From Labrys sp. KNU-23 (GTDB taxonomy: Bacteria; Pseudomonadota; Alphaproteobacteria; Rhizobiales; Labraceae): a DNA stretch of 64,000 bases. A program made the translations under genes and the position numbers. The stretch lies in contig NZ_CP043489.1 in the NCBI RefSeq assembly GCF_008330945.1, positions 496,001-560,000 on the forward strand, read 5' to 3'. Positions 8,743-17,275 of this stretch are shown here, piece after piece. The notes under the pieces are model-generated. The model was not told the DNA's origin, did not search any database, and worked only from the letters and a program-made list of their open reading frames with translations. Positions within the stretch are counted from its first letter, which is position 1. The number at the start of each line of letters is the position of its first letter.

Positions 8743-10049
8743 TGATTGAGCTAGACCAGACGCACGACCCTAAACTGACCAGTTGGGTCGCATCGGCGAA
8801 CGGCCATGCCGATTTCCCGATCCAGAACCTGCCGTTGGGCATCTTCAGCCCGGGGGGCGCGACACCGCGCGCTGGCATCGCCATCGGCGATGCCATTCTC
8901 GACCTGCGCGCCGTCCTCGATGGCGGCCTGCTCAGCGGTGCCGCCGAACGAGCCGCCGAAGCGAGCCGGGGCAATGACCTCAACGGCCTGCTCGCCTTGG
9001 GTCCCGGCCCGCGGCGTGCCCTGCGCCAGGCGCTTTCCAACCTTCTGGCCGAAGCCAGCTCCCTGCGTGCACGGCTGGAGCCGCTGCTGTACAAGGCATC
9101 CGACTGCCTTCTCCATTTGCCGGCGCGGATCGGCGACTACACCGACTTCTATGTCGGCATCCACCACGCCACCGCCGTGGGCAAGCTGTTCCGGCCCGAC
9201 AATCCACTCCTGCCCAACTACAAATATGTGCCGATCGGCTATCACGGCCGCGCCTCTTCCGTCCTTCCCTCGGGAATCGCGATCCAGCGCCCGCTTGGCC
9301 AGTCGAAACGGCCGGAGGCGGAGACGCCGACTTTCGGCCCGAGCGCGCGACTGGATTACGAGCTCGAGCTCGGCGTGTGGGTGGGACCGGGTAACGATCT
9401 CGGCACACCGATCGGGATATCGGCCGCAGGCGACCAGATCGCCGGCCTCTGCCTGCTCAACGACTGGTCGGCCCGCGACATCCAGGCCTGGGAATATCAG
9501 CCTCTCGGGCCCTTCCTCGCCAAGAGCTTCGCCACCACCGTCTCGCCCTGGATCGTCACGGCCGAAGCGCTCGCCCCCTTCCGCATTGCACAGCCACCTC
9601 GCCCCGAGGGCGATCCTGCGCCACTTGGCTATCTCACCGATGCCGGCGACCAGGCCCAGGGCGCCTTCGATATCGAACTGGCGGTCCTGCTGACGACTGC
9701 CGAATTACGAAGCCGGGGCTTCCCAGCCCATTTGCTGGCTCGCTCCAATGCCAGGCACATGTATTGGACCGTGGCGCAGATGCTGGCCCATCACAGCTCC
9801 AATGGCTGCAATCTGCGCCCGGGCGATCTCATCGGTACGGGCACCATTTCGGGGCCAGGACAGGACGCCTGCGGCAGCCTTCTGGAAGCCAGCCAGGGCG
9901 GCAAGAATCCCATCCGCCTCGAAACGGGCGAGGAGCGCCGCTTCCTCGAGGATGGCGACGAGGTTATCCTCAAGGGGCACTGCCGCCGCAACGGCTTTGT
10001 TTCCATCGGCTTCGGGGAATGCCATGCAGTGATCCGGCCGGCGCTGTAG
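8742..10049 (+). CDS. fahA: Fumarylacetoacetase
   Basis: The enzyme hydrolyses 4-fumarylacetoacetate to fumarate and acetoacetate, the last step of homogentisate breakdown. The 435-residue protein carries the metal and catalytic residues of the FAH family: Asp135 and His142 in TDFYVGIHHATAVG, Glu207 and Glu209 in DYELELGVWVG, and Asp241 in LLNDWSARDIQAWEYQPLG. These have the same spacing as Asp126, His133, Glu199, Glu201 and Asp233 of mouse/human FAH. The start overlaps the hmgA stop by one base, which argues for coupling and against the longer in-frame ORF. Confidence 0.96.
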   Translation: MIELDQTHDPKLTSWVASANGHADFPIQNLPLGIFSPGGATPRAGIAIGDAILDLRAVLDGGLLSGAAERAAEASRGNDLNGLLALGPGPRRALRQALSNLLAEASSLRARLEPLLYKASDCLLHLPARIGDYTDFYVGIHHATAVGKLFRPDNPLLPNYKYVPIGYHGRASSVLPSGIAIQRPLGQSKRPEAETPTFGPSARLDYELELGVWVGPGNDLGTPIGISAAGDQIAGLCLLNDWSARDIQAWEYQPLGPFLAKSFATTVSPWIVTAEALAPFRIAQPPRPEGDPAPLGYLTDAGDQAQGAFDIELAVLLTTAELRSRGFPAHLLARSNARHMYWTVAQMLAHHSSNGCNLRPGDLIGTGTISGPGQDACGSLLEASQGGKNPIRLETGEERRFLEDGDEVILKGHCRRNGFVSIGFGECHAVIRPAL

Positions 10050-10189
10050 TTTCGTCGTAAGGATGGAGGCTGGCGCACGTTTGGTGTGCCGATCTCGCTC
10101 CGTCACGTGATGGAGTTGAGGAGATTTGCATACCGGATCTCGCGCGTATCGCGCTCTGCGCATCGCCATGACAGGAAGGCAACGCGACC

Positions 10190-10825
10190 ATGAAACTCTA
10201 CACCTATTGGCGCTCCACTTCGTCCTATCGGGTCCGGATCGCCCTTGCCCTCAAGGGCCTGGAAGTGGAACAGGCCTTCATTCATCTCGTGCGCAATGGC
10301 GGCGAACAGCATGGCGAGGCCTATCGGGCTCTCAATCCGCAGGAACGTGTGCCCACGCTGGTGCTCGATGACGGCACGGCTCTGACCCAGTCCCCGGCCA
10401 TCATCGAATATCTCGAAGAAGCCTATCCCGTACCGCCCCTGCTGCCTGCCAACCCCGCGCAGCGCGCCAAGGTGCGGGCGGTCGCCGCGATCATCGGCTG
10501 CGATATCCAGCCTCTGCACAATCTCGGCCCGCTGACCTATCTGCGCCGGACGCTCGGCCAAGCCGAGCCGGAGGTCGACGCCTGGATCGCGACCTGGGCC
10601 GGCTCGGGGCTGAAGGCGGTCGAGGCGCTGATCGGCGACGGCCCCTATTGCTTCGGCGAAACACCGGGGCTGGCCGATGTCTACCTCATCTCGCAGCTCT
10701 ACGCCGCCCGCCGCTTCGGCGTGCCGCTCGACGCCTATCCTCGCATCCGCCGCGTTGAGGCCGAGGCCGAAGGGCATCCCGCCTTCGTCAAGGCGCATCC
10801 GGCGAACCAGCCTGACAGCGAGTAG
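10190..10825 (+). CDS. maiA: Maleylacetoacetate isomerase (zeta-class GST)
   Basis: The enzyme uses glutathione to isomerise 4-maleylacetoacetate to 4-fumarylacetoacetate, linking HmgA and FahA. The 211-residue protein is a zeta-class glutathione transferase: the catalytic motif SSYRVRIALALKG follows YTYWRST near residue 8, the thioredoxin-fold cis-proline region is VPTLVLDDG, and LTQSPAIIEYLEE completes the glutathione site. It follows fahA after 140 bases on the same strand. The gap contains no obvious operator like that of hmgA, so it is probably read from the upstream promoter. Confidence 0.95.
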   Translation: MKLYTYWRSTSSYRVRIALALKGLEVEQAFIHLVRNGGEQHGEAYRALNPQERVPTLVLDDGTALTQSPAIIEYLEEAYPVPPLLPANPAQRAKVRAVAAIIGCDIQPLHNLGPLTYLRRTLGQAEPEVDAWIATWAGSGLKAVEALIGDGPYCFGETPGLADVYLISQLYAARRFGVPLDAYPRIRRVEAEAEGHPAFVKAHPANQPDSE

Positions 10826-10851
10826 AAAGAGGTAACGAGCGGCACACTGCC

Positions 10852-12117
10852 CTAGATCTTTACGCCCTCGGTGATCAGCCCGCGCGTGATGCTGCCGGTG
10901 GTAGGCAGCAGCGGAATAAGGCAGGCCTGGAGGGCGTGGTAGATGTCGACCTTGCCGTAGAACGGGCCGGTGTTGGGCTTGAGGTCGTCGCCGAGCTGGG
11001 GGAACCAGCCGCCATGCACCTTGTCGATGAAGCGTGCGGCGCTGAAGTTCCAGATATTGCGGTACCATTCTTCGTAGAAACCGTCGCCGTCGGTGGCGTT
11101 GAGGAAAGCCGCCGCGCCGATCCCCTCGCAGCAGGGCCACCAATAGCGATCGCGAATGCGCGCCGCGCCGGTCCAGTCGAGCGTATAGTAGAAGCCGCCT
11201 TTTTCATGGTCCCAGCCATCCTTGACGGCCTGGCGGAACAGGTTGGCGGCGGCATCGGGCAGCCAGGTCAGCTTGCGCTCGCCCAGTTCCCACAGCTGCA
11301 GCAAGAGGCGCGCCCATTCCAGCCAATGGCCCGGCGTGGTGCCGTAGGGGCGGAAGACCGGGCTGCCGGAATAATCCTTGTTGAGCTGCCAATCCTGGCT
11401 GAAATGCTCGGGCAGGTGCCAGCCATTCTCGGCGGCATGGCGCCGCACGATCAGGTCGGCGATGCGCTCGGCCTTGTTGAGATAGCTGCTGTCGCCCGTT
11501 GCCTCGAAGGCAGCCATCAGGGCCTCGGTCAGGTGCATGTTCGAGTTCTGGCCGCGATAATTGTCGAAAGGCTGCCAGTCCCGCGTGAATTCCTCGGCCG
11601 TGGCACCGGGCCCTTCCTCCCAGAAATGCTCCTCCAGCACGGTGGAGATGTCGGCGAGCAGCCGGTCGGCGTCGGGATGACCGGCGACCTTGGCGCTGGA
11701 AGCCGCCAGCAGTACGAAGGCGTGGCCGTAGGCCTGCTTGGTGTCGTCGGTCGGCCCTTCATAACCGACACCCCAGAAATAGCCGCCCTTGTCCTTGTCG
11801 CGATGACCGTTCCAGATGAAATCCATGCCGTGATCGATCATCACGTCGGCACCGGGGCGCCCCATCAGATGGGCGATGGCAAAGCAATGCACCATGCGCG
11901 TGGTCGAATGGATCTGTCGGGTGGGTCGGCTGCCGGGCGGTTGTCCGGGCACGAAGGGCTTGCAGGCCATGTCGAGATCGTAGAAGCCGCCCAGGGGATT
12001 GAGGCTGTTCTGTTCGAATACGGAGAACAGCGTATCCGCCTGCTGCAAGAGCCAGGCTCGGTGGCTTGATAACGTCACCCATTTCGGCGTGGCAGAAGCG
12101 GAAGCGGCGGACGTCAT
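10852..12117 (-). CDS. AGE-family sugar isomerase/epimerase (YihS-like)
   Basis: This 421-residue protein belongs to the N-acylglucosamine 2-epimerase superfamily, (alpha/alpha)6-barrel enzymes. It resembles YihS-type aldose-ketose isomerases most closely: TLSSHRAWLLQQADTLF at the start, STTRMVHCFAIAHLMGRPGA, the His region LPEHFSQDW, GTTPGHWLEWARLLL and DIYHALQACLIP near the end. YihS and its relatives interconvert mannose, fructose and glucose or sulfoquinovose and sulfofructose. No sulfoquinovose genes lie nearby, so a mannose/fructose-type activity is the simpler guess. It is convergent with maiA and appears to stand alone. Confidence 0.85.
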   Translation of the reverse strand: MTSAASASATPKWVTLSSHRAWLLQQADTLFSVFEQNSLNPLGGFYDLDMACKPFVPGQPPGSRPTRQIHSTTRMVHCFAIAHLMGRPGADVMIDHGMDFIWNGHRDKDKGGYFWGVGYEGPTDDTKQAYGHAFVLLAASSAKVAGHPDADRLLADISTVLEEHFWEEGPGATAEEFTRDWQPFDNYRGQNSNMHLTEALMAAFEATGDSSYLNKAERIADLIVRRHAAENGWHLPEHFSQDWQLNKDYSGSPVFRPYGTTPGHWLEWARLLLQLWELGERKLTWLPDAAANLFRQAVKDGWDHEKGGFYYTLDWTGAARIRDRYWWPCCEGIGAAAFLNATDGDGFYEEWYRNIWNFSAARFIDKVHGGWFPQLGDDLKPNTGPFYGKVDIYHALQACLIPLLPTTGSITRGLITEGVKI

Positions 12118-12404
12118 CTGAAGTCTCCTCGATACGGCACATATTGGGGCGTCGAGCCCGTTCCCTGCTTAGAACAGCTCGGGCGCACGCGCCACTGATT
12201 GGTAGGAAGAAATAGCGGCCGCCAAGGTTGACCCAAGCAAGCGCATGCCTATGCTGCAATGGCCATGATGACGCAGACCCTCAGCATCGCTACCGTCTTC
12301 CTCCTCGCCCGCTGACGGAAGACTGGACGCCGGTCCGCATTGCCGGACCTGTCGCCGTGAATCACACGGCAATTGCCGTTCGCCCCTGTCGGCGGAACGG
12401 TGCG

Positions 12405-13235
12405 ATGATTGAGATTCTCATGCCCAACCACCCGGAAGGATGTGCGCTCGACGCGGCGCAGATCGAACGATTCATCGAAGACGGCTTCGTCCGGATCGAC
12501 CAAGCCTTTTCCCGCGAACTGGCAGAACAGGCTCGCGCCATCCTATGGCGGGATATCCCCTGCAATCCCGACGACCCCACCACCTGGACGAGCCCCGTGG
12601 TCCGGCTTGGCGGCTATGGCGGCGGCCCGTTCCAGGAGGCGGCCAATACGCCCGTCCTCAGATCCGCCTTCGACCAGCTCGTCGGCAGGGGGCGCTGGCA
12701 TCCGCGTGACGGCCTCGGTAGTTTCCCGGTGCGCTTTCCTCATCCGGACGATCCGGGTGACGCCGGCTGGCATGTCGACCTCTCCTTTCCAGGCGAGGAC
12801 TGCGACCCCGATGAGCGTACCGACTTCTCGGCCTGGCGCGTGAACATCACCTCGCGCGGGCGGGCTCTGCTCATGCTGTTCCTGTTCTCCGATGTCGGGC
12901 CCGAAGATGCACCGACCCTCATCCGTGCCGGTTCGCATCTGGACATGGCTCGTTATCTCGCACCGGCGGGCGAGGCCGGCCGTTCGCACATGGATCTGGA
13001 ACAGATGGGCGCCCGGCGGCCCCAGATCCTGGCGACGGGTAAAGCCGGCACCGTCTATCTTTGCCACCCGTTCCTGGTACACGCTGCCCAGAAACACCGG
13101 GGCTCGACGCCACGCTTTCTGGCCCAACCTCCGCTGATGCCAAAGGAGCCTTTCCGGCTGCAGCGTGACGACGAAGACTATTCGCCCGTCGAGATCGCCA
13201 TCCGGCGCGCCCTCTCGAAGTCTGTGCCGACCTGA
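12405..13235 (+). CDS. PhyH-type Fe(II)/2-oxoglutarate-dependent dioxygenase
   Basis: This 276-residue protein has the phytanoyl-CoA dioxygenase-type cupin layout: an N-terminal segment IERFIEDGFVRIDQAF, the iron-binding H-x-D pair in WHVDLSF, and a distal histidine in HPFLVHAAQKHRGSTPRFL, whose arginine would hold 2-oxoglutarate. Such enzymes hydroxylate small molecules; the substrate cannot be read here. Starts at 12405 (after GGAACGG) and 12420 are both possible; the frame is open further upstream but that part does not resemble the family. It does not overlap its neighbours and seems to be a single gene. Confidence 0.78.
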   Translation: MIEILMPNHPEGCALDAAQIERFIEDGFVRIDQAFSRELAEQARAILWRDIPCNPDDPTTWTSPVVRLGGYGGGPFQEAANTPVLRSAFDQLVGRGRWHPRDGLGSFPVRFPHPDDPGDAGWHVDLSFPGEDCDPDERTDFSAWRVNITSRGRALLMLFLFSDVGPEDAPTLIRAGSHLDMARYLAPAGEAGRSHMDLEQMGARRPQILATGKAGTVYLCHPFLVHAAQKHRGSTPRFLAQPPLMPKEPFRLQRDDEDYSPVEIAIRRALSKSVPT

Positions 13236-13244
13236 CGACGACCG

Positions 13245-13271
13245 CTCTCTCCGCCGAAGATCGGAGAGAGC
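13245..13271 (+). terminator. Hairpin after the PhyH-type gene
   Basis: CGCTCTCTCCG and CGGAGAGAGCG flank a few bases just after the PhyH-type stop codon and before the acetyltransferase ribosome site. The stem is long and perfect but not followed by a T-run, so termination is inferred from its position. Confidence 0.4.
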
Positions 13272-13306
13272 GGGAATGCCGCCCACTATTCCTTCAGGAG
13301 GACATC

Positions 13307-13759
13307 ATGGTCCCAGCCCTGCGCCTCGCCACTGCCGTCGATATTCCGGCCATCGAACAGATCATCGAGGCCGCATACACGCCCTATATCGCGCGCATCG
13401 GGCGCAAGCCTGGCCCCATGCTCGATGACTATGCCGCGCTGGTGCATGCCGGGCATGTGCGTGTGACCACCTTCGACGGCGACATCCAGGGCATCCTCAT
13501 CCTGATTCCCCAAGACGATGCGATGCTTCTGGATAATATCGCCGTCGCTCCCGCAGCGCAGGGCCGAGGCTTGGGCCGCCGCCTGCTCCAGGCTGCCGAA
13601 GCCCTCGCCCGCGAAGCGGCCTATCGGCGGATCAGGCTCTACACCAATGAGGCGATGACGGAGAATATCGCGCTCTATACCCGCGGCGGCTATGTCGAAA
13701 CCCGTCGCGTCGAGGAAAAGGGCTTGCGCAGGGTCTATATGGAGAAAGACCTGGCCTGA
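13307..13759 (+). CDS. GNAT family N-acetyltransferase
   Basis: This 150-residue protein has the GNAT fold: an opening strand LRLATAVDIPAIEQIIEAAY, the acetyl-CoA motif AVAPAAQGRGLGRRLLQAAE (Q/R-x-x-G-x-G/A), and a C-terminal beta-alpha unit (IRLYTNEAMTENIALYTRGG). It starts 12 nt after a good AGGAGG. The acceptor is unknown. It is close to the PhyH-type gene on the same strand, but a 71-base gap with an inverted repeat (CTCTCTCCG ... CGGAGAGAG, about 13245-13271) probably separates the two transcripts. Confidence 0.85.
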   Translation: MVPALRLATAVDIPAIEQIIEAAYTPYIARIGRKPGPMLDDYAALVHAGHVRVTTFDGDIQGILILIPQDDAMLLDNIAVAPAAQGRGLGRRLLQAAEALAREAAYRRIRLYTNEAMTENIALYTRGGYVETRRVEEKGLRRVYMEKDLA

Positions 13760-13775
13760 TGCGGGCAGCCCTCCT

Positions 13776-14276
13776 TCAGCCTGCGTCGATGCCTTCCAGT
13801 CTGGCCTCGAGAACAGCGATCTCCTCCGGGGTGAAAACTTCGAGGCCCGCCGCGCGCAACAGCGCAGCCGTTACGCCGCTCCCCGCATGTTTCCGCCCAG
13901 CAAACGCACCGTCGTAGATGAAGGCACTGCCGCAGGACGGGCTGCCGTCGATCAAGAGCGCAAAGCGACAGCCCTCCGCCTGCGCCAAAGCCAGAGCGCT
14001 CCGAGCACCATCGAGATAGAGTGCGGTCACATCGGCACCGGTGCTATCGACCACGCGCGCAGAGCCCGCCAGGACGTCACTGCCCGACAGCCCCTCGGCG
14101 ATCTCGGCCGGCGGCCGGGGTACGCTGAACCCTCCGGCAAGCTCAGGGCAGACGATGACGAGGCGCCCCTCGTCGCGCCAACGGGCGAGGGCCGGATGAT
14201 CCAGCGTCTTCGCTGCCCCGTCATAGCGTACCGGCCGCCCGACGAGGCAGGCGCTCACCAGGATCTTGGCCGTCAT
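13776..14276 (-). CDS. DUF523 domain protein
   Basis: This 166-residue protein matches the DUF523 family, which has no assigned reaction: KILVSACLVGRPVRYDG at the start, VCPELAGGFSVPRPPAEI, and FALLIDGSPSCGSAFIYDG with paired cysteines, then GSGVTAALLRAAG near the end. The start at 14276 gives the usual family length; the frame stays open to 14453 but the extra residues do not fit. It is convergent with the acetyltransferase gene, 16 nt away. Confidence 0.85.
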   Translation of the reverse strand: MTAKILVSACLVGRPVRYDGAAKTLDHPALARWRDEGRLVIVCPELAGGFSVPRPPAEIAEGLSGSDVLAGSARVVDSTGADVTALYLDGARSALALAQAEGCRFALLIDGSPSCGSAFIYDGAFAGRKHAGSGVTAALLRAAGLEVFTPEEIAVLEARLEGIDAG

Positions 14277-14953
14277 CGCCACCCCGCATCGTTCTTGCAT
14301 ATCGTTGCCGTGATAGGGCCAAGCATGCGCCACCACAACCGTGATCGAATCCGATCCCGTTTCGCGTCCCGGATCGCTCCCGTTGGCCGCCCCAGGCACG
14401 GACGCCGCAGTCAGAAACAGGCGGCACCGAGTATCACCGCAGCCAAGCGGCATCGCTTTGGTGCCATTCTGGTATCAGTCCAGTCATGCTCTGGTTCTAT
14501 TCTTGGAAAGCCCCTAATGAGATTCGAGGTTTCCGACAGACCTCAAACAGCAGGAATTCTCTTAGAATTCCCACATGTAGACGCAATTCATGTCAGACAA
14601 TTTCGATCATCCAAGCAGTTAATCGATTTATCCGATAGGGGCATCGTGCGAGGCGGTTTTTTGTATTGCTGAGTGTAGCCAGCTTTGTTACGGGGTGGCG
14701 CAAGCTTGTTTTGAAGTTATGGGGTTGCGGGTGCCTTATTTACCAGGTGATGCTTAATTTTAGCATCCAAGTGTAGATTTCGACTGCAAAAACTTAACGT
14801 CATGCAAGTAAATGCCAGCCGGAGGAGGAAGACAGGCGCTCCCTCCTCCGGCTTTTCTTTGCCTGCTGCCCCAGTGCCCTATAATCCCAGTGGGCAAGCC
14901 GCCTTTTCGGTTCCCCGTCGAACCGATCCCGCAAGTTACCTTGGCTCGGCCAC
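14277..14953 (+). ncRNA. Structured AT-richer gap; candidate small RNA with terminator
   Basis: This is the longest stretch without a convincing gene. From about 14480 the base composition becomes clearly more AT-rich than its neighbours. On the + strand it holds a hairpin GAGGTTT/AGACCTC with a CCGAC loop (14526-14544), a perfect inverted repeat GGAATTCT-CTT-AGAATTCC (14553-14571), a hairpin GATGCT/AGCATC (14749-14767), and a strong terminator (14818-14860). No + strand protein gene precedes that terminator: the open frame spanning 13692-14672 is a shadow of the DUF523 gene that runs on into the gap. A small RNA of roughly 300-380 nt ending at 14860 would explain this. No known family (tmRNA, 6S, SRP, RNase P) was recognised. 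Confidence 0.35.
14818..14860 (+). terminator. Strong rho-independent terminator
   Basis: GCCGGAGGAGG (14818-14828) and CCTCCTCCGGC (14842-14852) form a perfect 11-bp stem followed by TTTTCTTT (14853-14860). It points in the + direction, yet the nearest + strand gene upstream ends at 13759 and the downstream enolase-like gene is on the - strand. Confidence 0.8.
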
Positions 14954-16255
14954 TCAGATAGCGCTCTGCCGGCGCTTGAAGGGCAAGGCTTCGATACCCG
15001 CAAAGCGCGCCTTGGGTCCCAGGGCCTCTTCGATGCGCAAGGCTTCGTTCCATTTCGCCATGCGTTCCGAGCGGGCGAAAGATCCGACCTTGAGCTGCCC
15101 GGCGTGCCAGCCAATGGCGAGATGCACGATGGCGACATCCTCGGTCTCGCCGGAGCGGGCCGACACGATCGTGCCAAAACCGGCATGCCGTCCCGCCTCG
15201 CAGGCAGCCCTGGCCTCGCTGACCGTGCCGGCCTGATTGACCTTCACCAGCACCGCATTGACGGTTTCGCTCCTCGCGGCCTCTTCGACCAGTCCGGCAT
15301 TGGTTACCAGGAAATCATCGCCGATGACCTGAATGCGATGGCCCACGGCCGCGGTGAAGCGGGCGAGCCCTTCGGCATCATCCTCGGCGAAAGGATCTTC
15401 GATCGAAAGAATCGGATAGCGCTCGCACCAGCCCAGGAGATAGTCCGCCATGCCGTCCCGATCGAGTTCGCGCCCTTCCAGGCCGAGCCGATAACGCCCG
15501 CCGCGGCCGAATTCGGAGGCGGCGATATCGAGCGAGATCGCCGCCTCGTCGCCCGGCGTGAAGCCGGCGCGCTCGATGGCAAGGACCAGGGTGTCGAGCG
15601 CCTCTTCATTGGAGCTGAAGGCCGGCCACCAGCCTCCTTCATCCGCGACGCCCTGCAGCAAGCCGCGCTCGGCCATGATCCTTCCGGCCGCGAGATAGAT
15701 CTCGGCCGTGATCTCGAGCGCCTCGGCGAAGCTCGCCGCCTTCGGCGCCATCACCATGAAGTCCTGGATGTCGGTACGGCGGCCGGCATGGGCGCCCCCG
15801 CCGAAGATCTGGATTTCCGGCAGCGGAAGCGTGACCGGCCCCTCCCCGGCCAGATGTCGCCACAGGGGCAGGCCCCGGCTGGCGGCGGCGGCGTGCAGCA
15901 CGGCGAGCGAGACCGCAACGGTGGCATTGCCGCCGAGTCTTTGCTTGGTCGGCGTGCCGTCCAGCGCGATCAGCGCCGCGTCCACCCCCGCCTGGTCGAA
16001 CGGGTCACGGCCGATCAGAAGCGGCGCGATCTCGCCGCGCACCCCGGCAAGAGCCCCTTGGACATCGAGGCCCCCCAGCTTTCCGCCGCCATCGCGGCGC
16101 TCGAGTGCCTCGCGGCTGCCGCGGGACGCACCGGCCGGCGCTATTCCTCGCGCGACCGTGCCGTCGCTGAGCTCGACTTCGGCTTCGACGGTGGGGCGAC
16201 CGCGGGAGTCCCAGATGCGGCGGGCAGCAAGTCTACGGATGGCTATATCGGTCAT
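14954..16255 (-). CDS. Enolase-like enzyme with altered catalytic residues
   Basis: This 433-residue protein has full enolase length and architecture. Preserved are the metal ligands Asp243, Glu286 (LSIEDPFAEDD) and Asp313 (VIGDDFLVTN), Ser44 of the flexible loop, Glu206 (ADEGGWWPAF), the base Lys338 (LVKVNQAGT) and Lys389 (GQLKVGS). Two positions that are catalytic in yeast enolase differ: Glu168 is Asp165 (IQDFMV), and His373 is Ala366 in VSARSGETED, normally SHRSGETED. The loop SGAST is AGASR. The gene overlaps an APH-type kinase gene by 4 nt in a tetR-led operon. It is probably a paralogue acting on a different phosphorylated acid than 2-phosphoglycerate; being the housekeeping enolase is less likely but cannot be excluded. 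Confidence 0.85.
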   Translation of the reverse strand: MTDIAIRRLAARRIWDSRGRPTVEAEVELSDGTVARGIAPAGASRGSREALERRDGGGKLGGLDVQGALAGVRGEIAPLLIGRDPFDQAGVDAALIALDGTPTKQRLGGNATVAVSLAVLHAAAASRGLPLWRHLAGEGPVTLPLPEIQIFGGGAHAGRRTDIQDFMVMAPKAASFAEALEITAEIYLAAGRIMAERGLLQGVADEGGWWPAFSSNEEALDTLVLAIERAGFTPGDEAAISLDIAASEFGRGGRYRLGLEGRELDRDGMADYLLGWCERYPILSIEDPFAEDDAEGLARFTAAVGHRIQVIGDDFLVTNAGLVEEAARSETVNAVLVKVNQAGTVSEARAACEAGRHAGFGTIVSARSGETEDVAIVHLAIGWHAGQLKVGSFARSERMAKWNEALRIEEALGPKARFAGIEALPFKRRQSAI

Positions 16256-17268
16256 TGGCGGGTCCAGGCATTGGCGATGGCGATCAGGTCTTGCTGCGGG
16301 TCGGCGATCAGTGGCCTGGCAAAGTGGCGCACGGCTTCCCGCTCGCCCTCCAGCGTCAGATATTCGACGGGCGACTTGCCATCCACGCGCGCCAGGAACA
16401 GCACCGGCAGCAAGGCGGCGGCCCTGGCCTCGAAAGCGGCGCGGTCCTCCCAGTCGAGCCTGGTGAAATAGGCGCTGACCAGAGCCTCGAAGGCATCACG
16501 ATAGGCCGCGCGGGGCACGCCCTGCCGAGCCCCCTTCAACAGGAGATGATTGAGGCAGAAGGCAAGGTCGAAGGCCGGATCGCCAAAGCAGGCACATTCG
16601 GCATCGAGGAAAACGGGGCCCGTCTGCCCGCACAGGATGTTCTTCGGGCTGACATCGCCATGGATCAGCGCCTTCCTGGTGGAAAACGTGCAGGCGGCGA
16701 CGGCCTCGATCCTGCCCGACAGATCGGGATGGGCACGGGCCGTGGCGATGAGATAGGGCTCGATGCGGATCGGCCCGAAGGTCGCGTCATTGGCAAAGCG
16801 CGCCGCAAGCCCGGCTTCGCGCGCACTGGCGGCATGAATGAGGCCGAGATCGGCGCCGACGCGCGCTGCGAAAGCCATATCGACTTGCCGCTCCAGCAAC
16901 TGCGCCTTCCAAACCGGATTGAGCTCGGGAGGCAGAAAGGCCATGGCGAACAGGCCGAGTTGCTGGTCCTCGCCAAGCAAAGCCGGAACGCCGTCGGGCA
17001 GCCACTGGCCGACCTGGCGGATCCACGCCGCTTCCGCGGCATTGCGGTTCGTCGGCGCCTCCCAGACGGCCGCCACCTTGAGGCGAGCCAGTGCCCGCTT
17101 GACGCAAAAGCGCCGGCTCGGCGTTTCGACCAGGTGGATGTCGGAGGAGACCCCTCCCGTCAAGGCTGTAAAGCGCGCCTCCTCGCCCGGCCCGAGCAGC
17201 CCCATTCGGCGAAGCGCCGCGGGGATCGTCAGTGCAGCATCATCGGATTGGTGATCGGAACGCGTCAT
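16252..17268 (-). CDS. APH/choline-kinase-fold phosphotransferase
   Basis: This 338-residue kinase shows the aminoglycoside phosphotransferase fold: an N-lobe with CVKRALARLKV, the catalytic loop ALIHGDVSPKNILCG (H-G-D-x4-N), and the metal-binding segment VFLDAECACFGDPAFDLA in place of DFG. The second motif resembles small-metabolite kinases such as methylthioribose kinase rather than drug-resistance enzymes. The start at 17268 lies 7 nt after the tetR stop, and the stop overlaps the enolase-like gene by 4 nt. A plausible role is to phosphorylate a hydroxy acid or alcohol whose product is the substrate of the enolase-like enzyme; this is inferred from gene order only. Confidence 0.82.
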   Translation of the reverse strand: MTRSDHQSDDAALTIPAALRRMGLLGPGEEARFTALTGGVSSDIHLVETPSRRFCVKRALARLKVAAVWEAPTNRNAAEAAWIRQVGQWLPDGVPALLGEDQQLGLFAMAFLPPELNPVWKAQLLERQVDMAFAARVGADLGLIHAASAREAGLAARFANDATFGPIRIEPYLIATARAHPDLSGRIEAVAACTFSTRKALIHGDVSPKNILCGQTGPVFLDAECACFGDPAFDLAFCLNHLLLKGARQGVPRAAYRDAFEALVSAYFTRLDWEDRAAFEARAAALLPVLFLARVDGKSPVEYLTLEGEREAVRHFARPLIADPQQDLIAIANAWTRQ

Positions 17269-17275
17269 CTGGTCC

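Noticed and set aside
13692..14672. 326-codon + strand frame running through the DUF523 gene into the gap
   Set aside because: The first half is antisense to DUF523 and the rest enters the AT-richer gap with no protein-like features; treated as noncoding.
16252..17268. Aminoglycoside resistance kinase
   Set aside because: The fold is right but the operon with the enolase-like gene and the methylthioribose-kinase-like metal site argue for a metabolic kinase.
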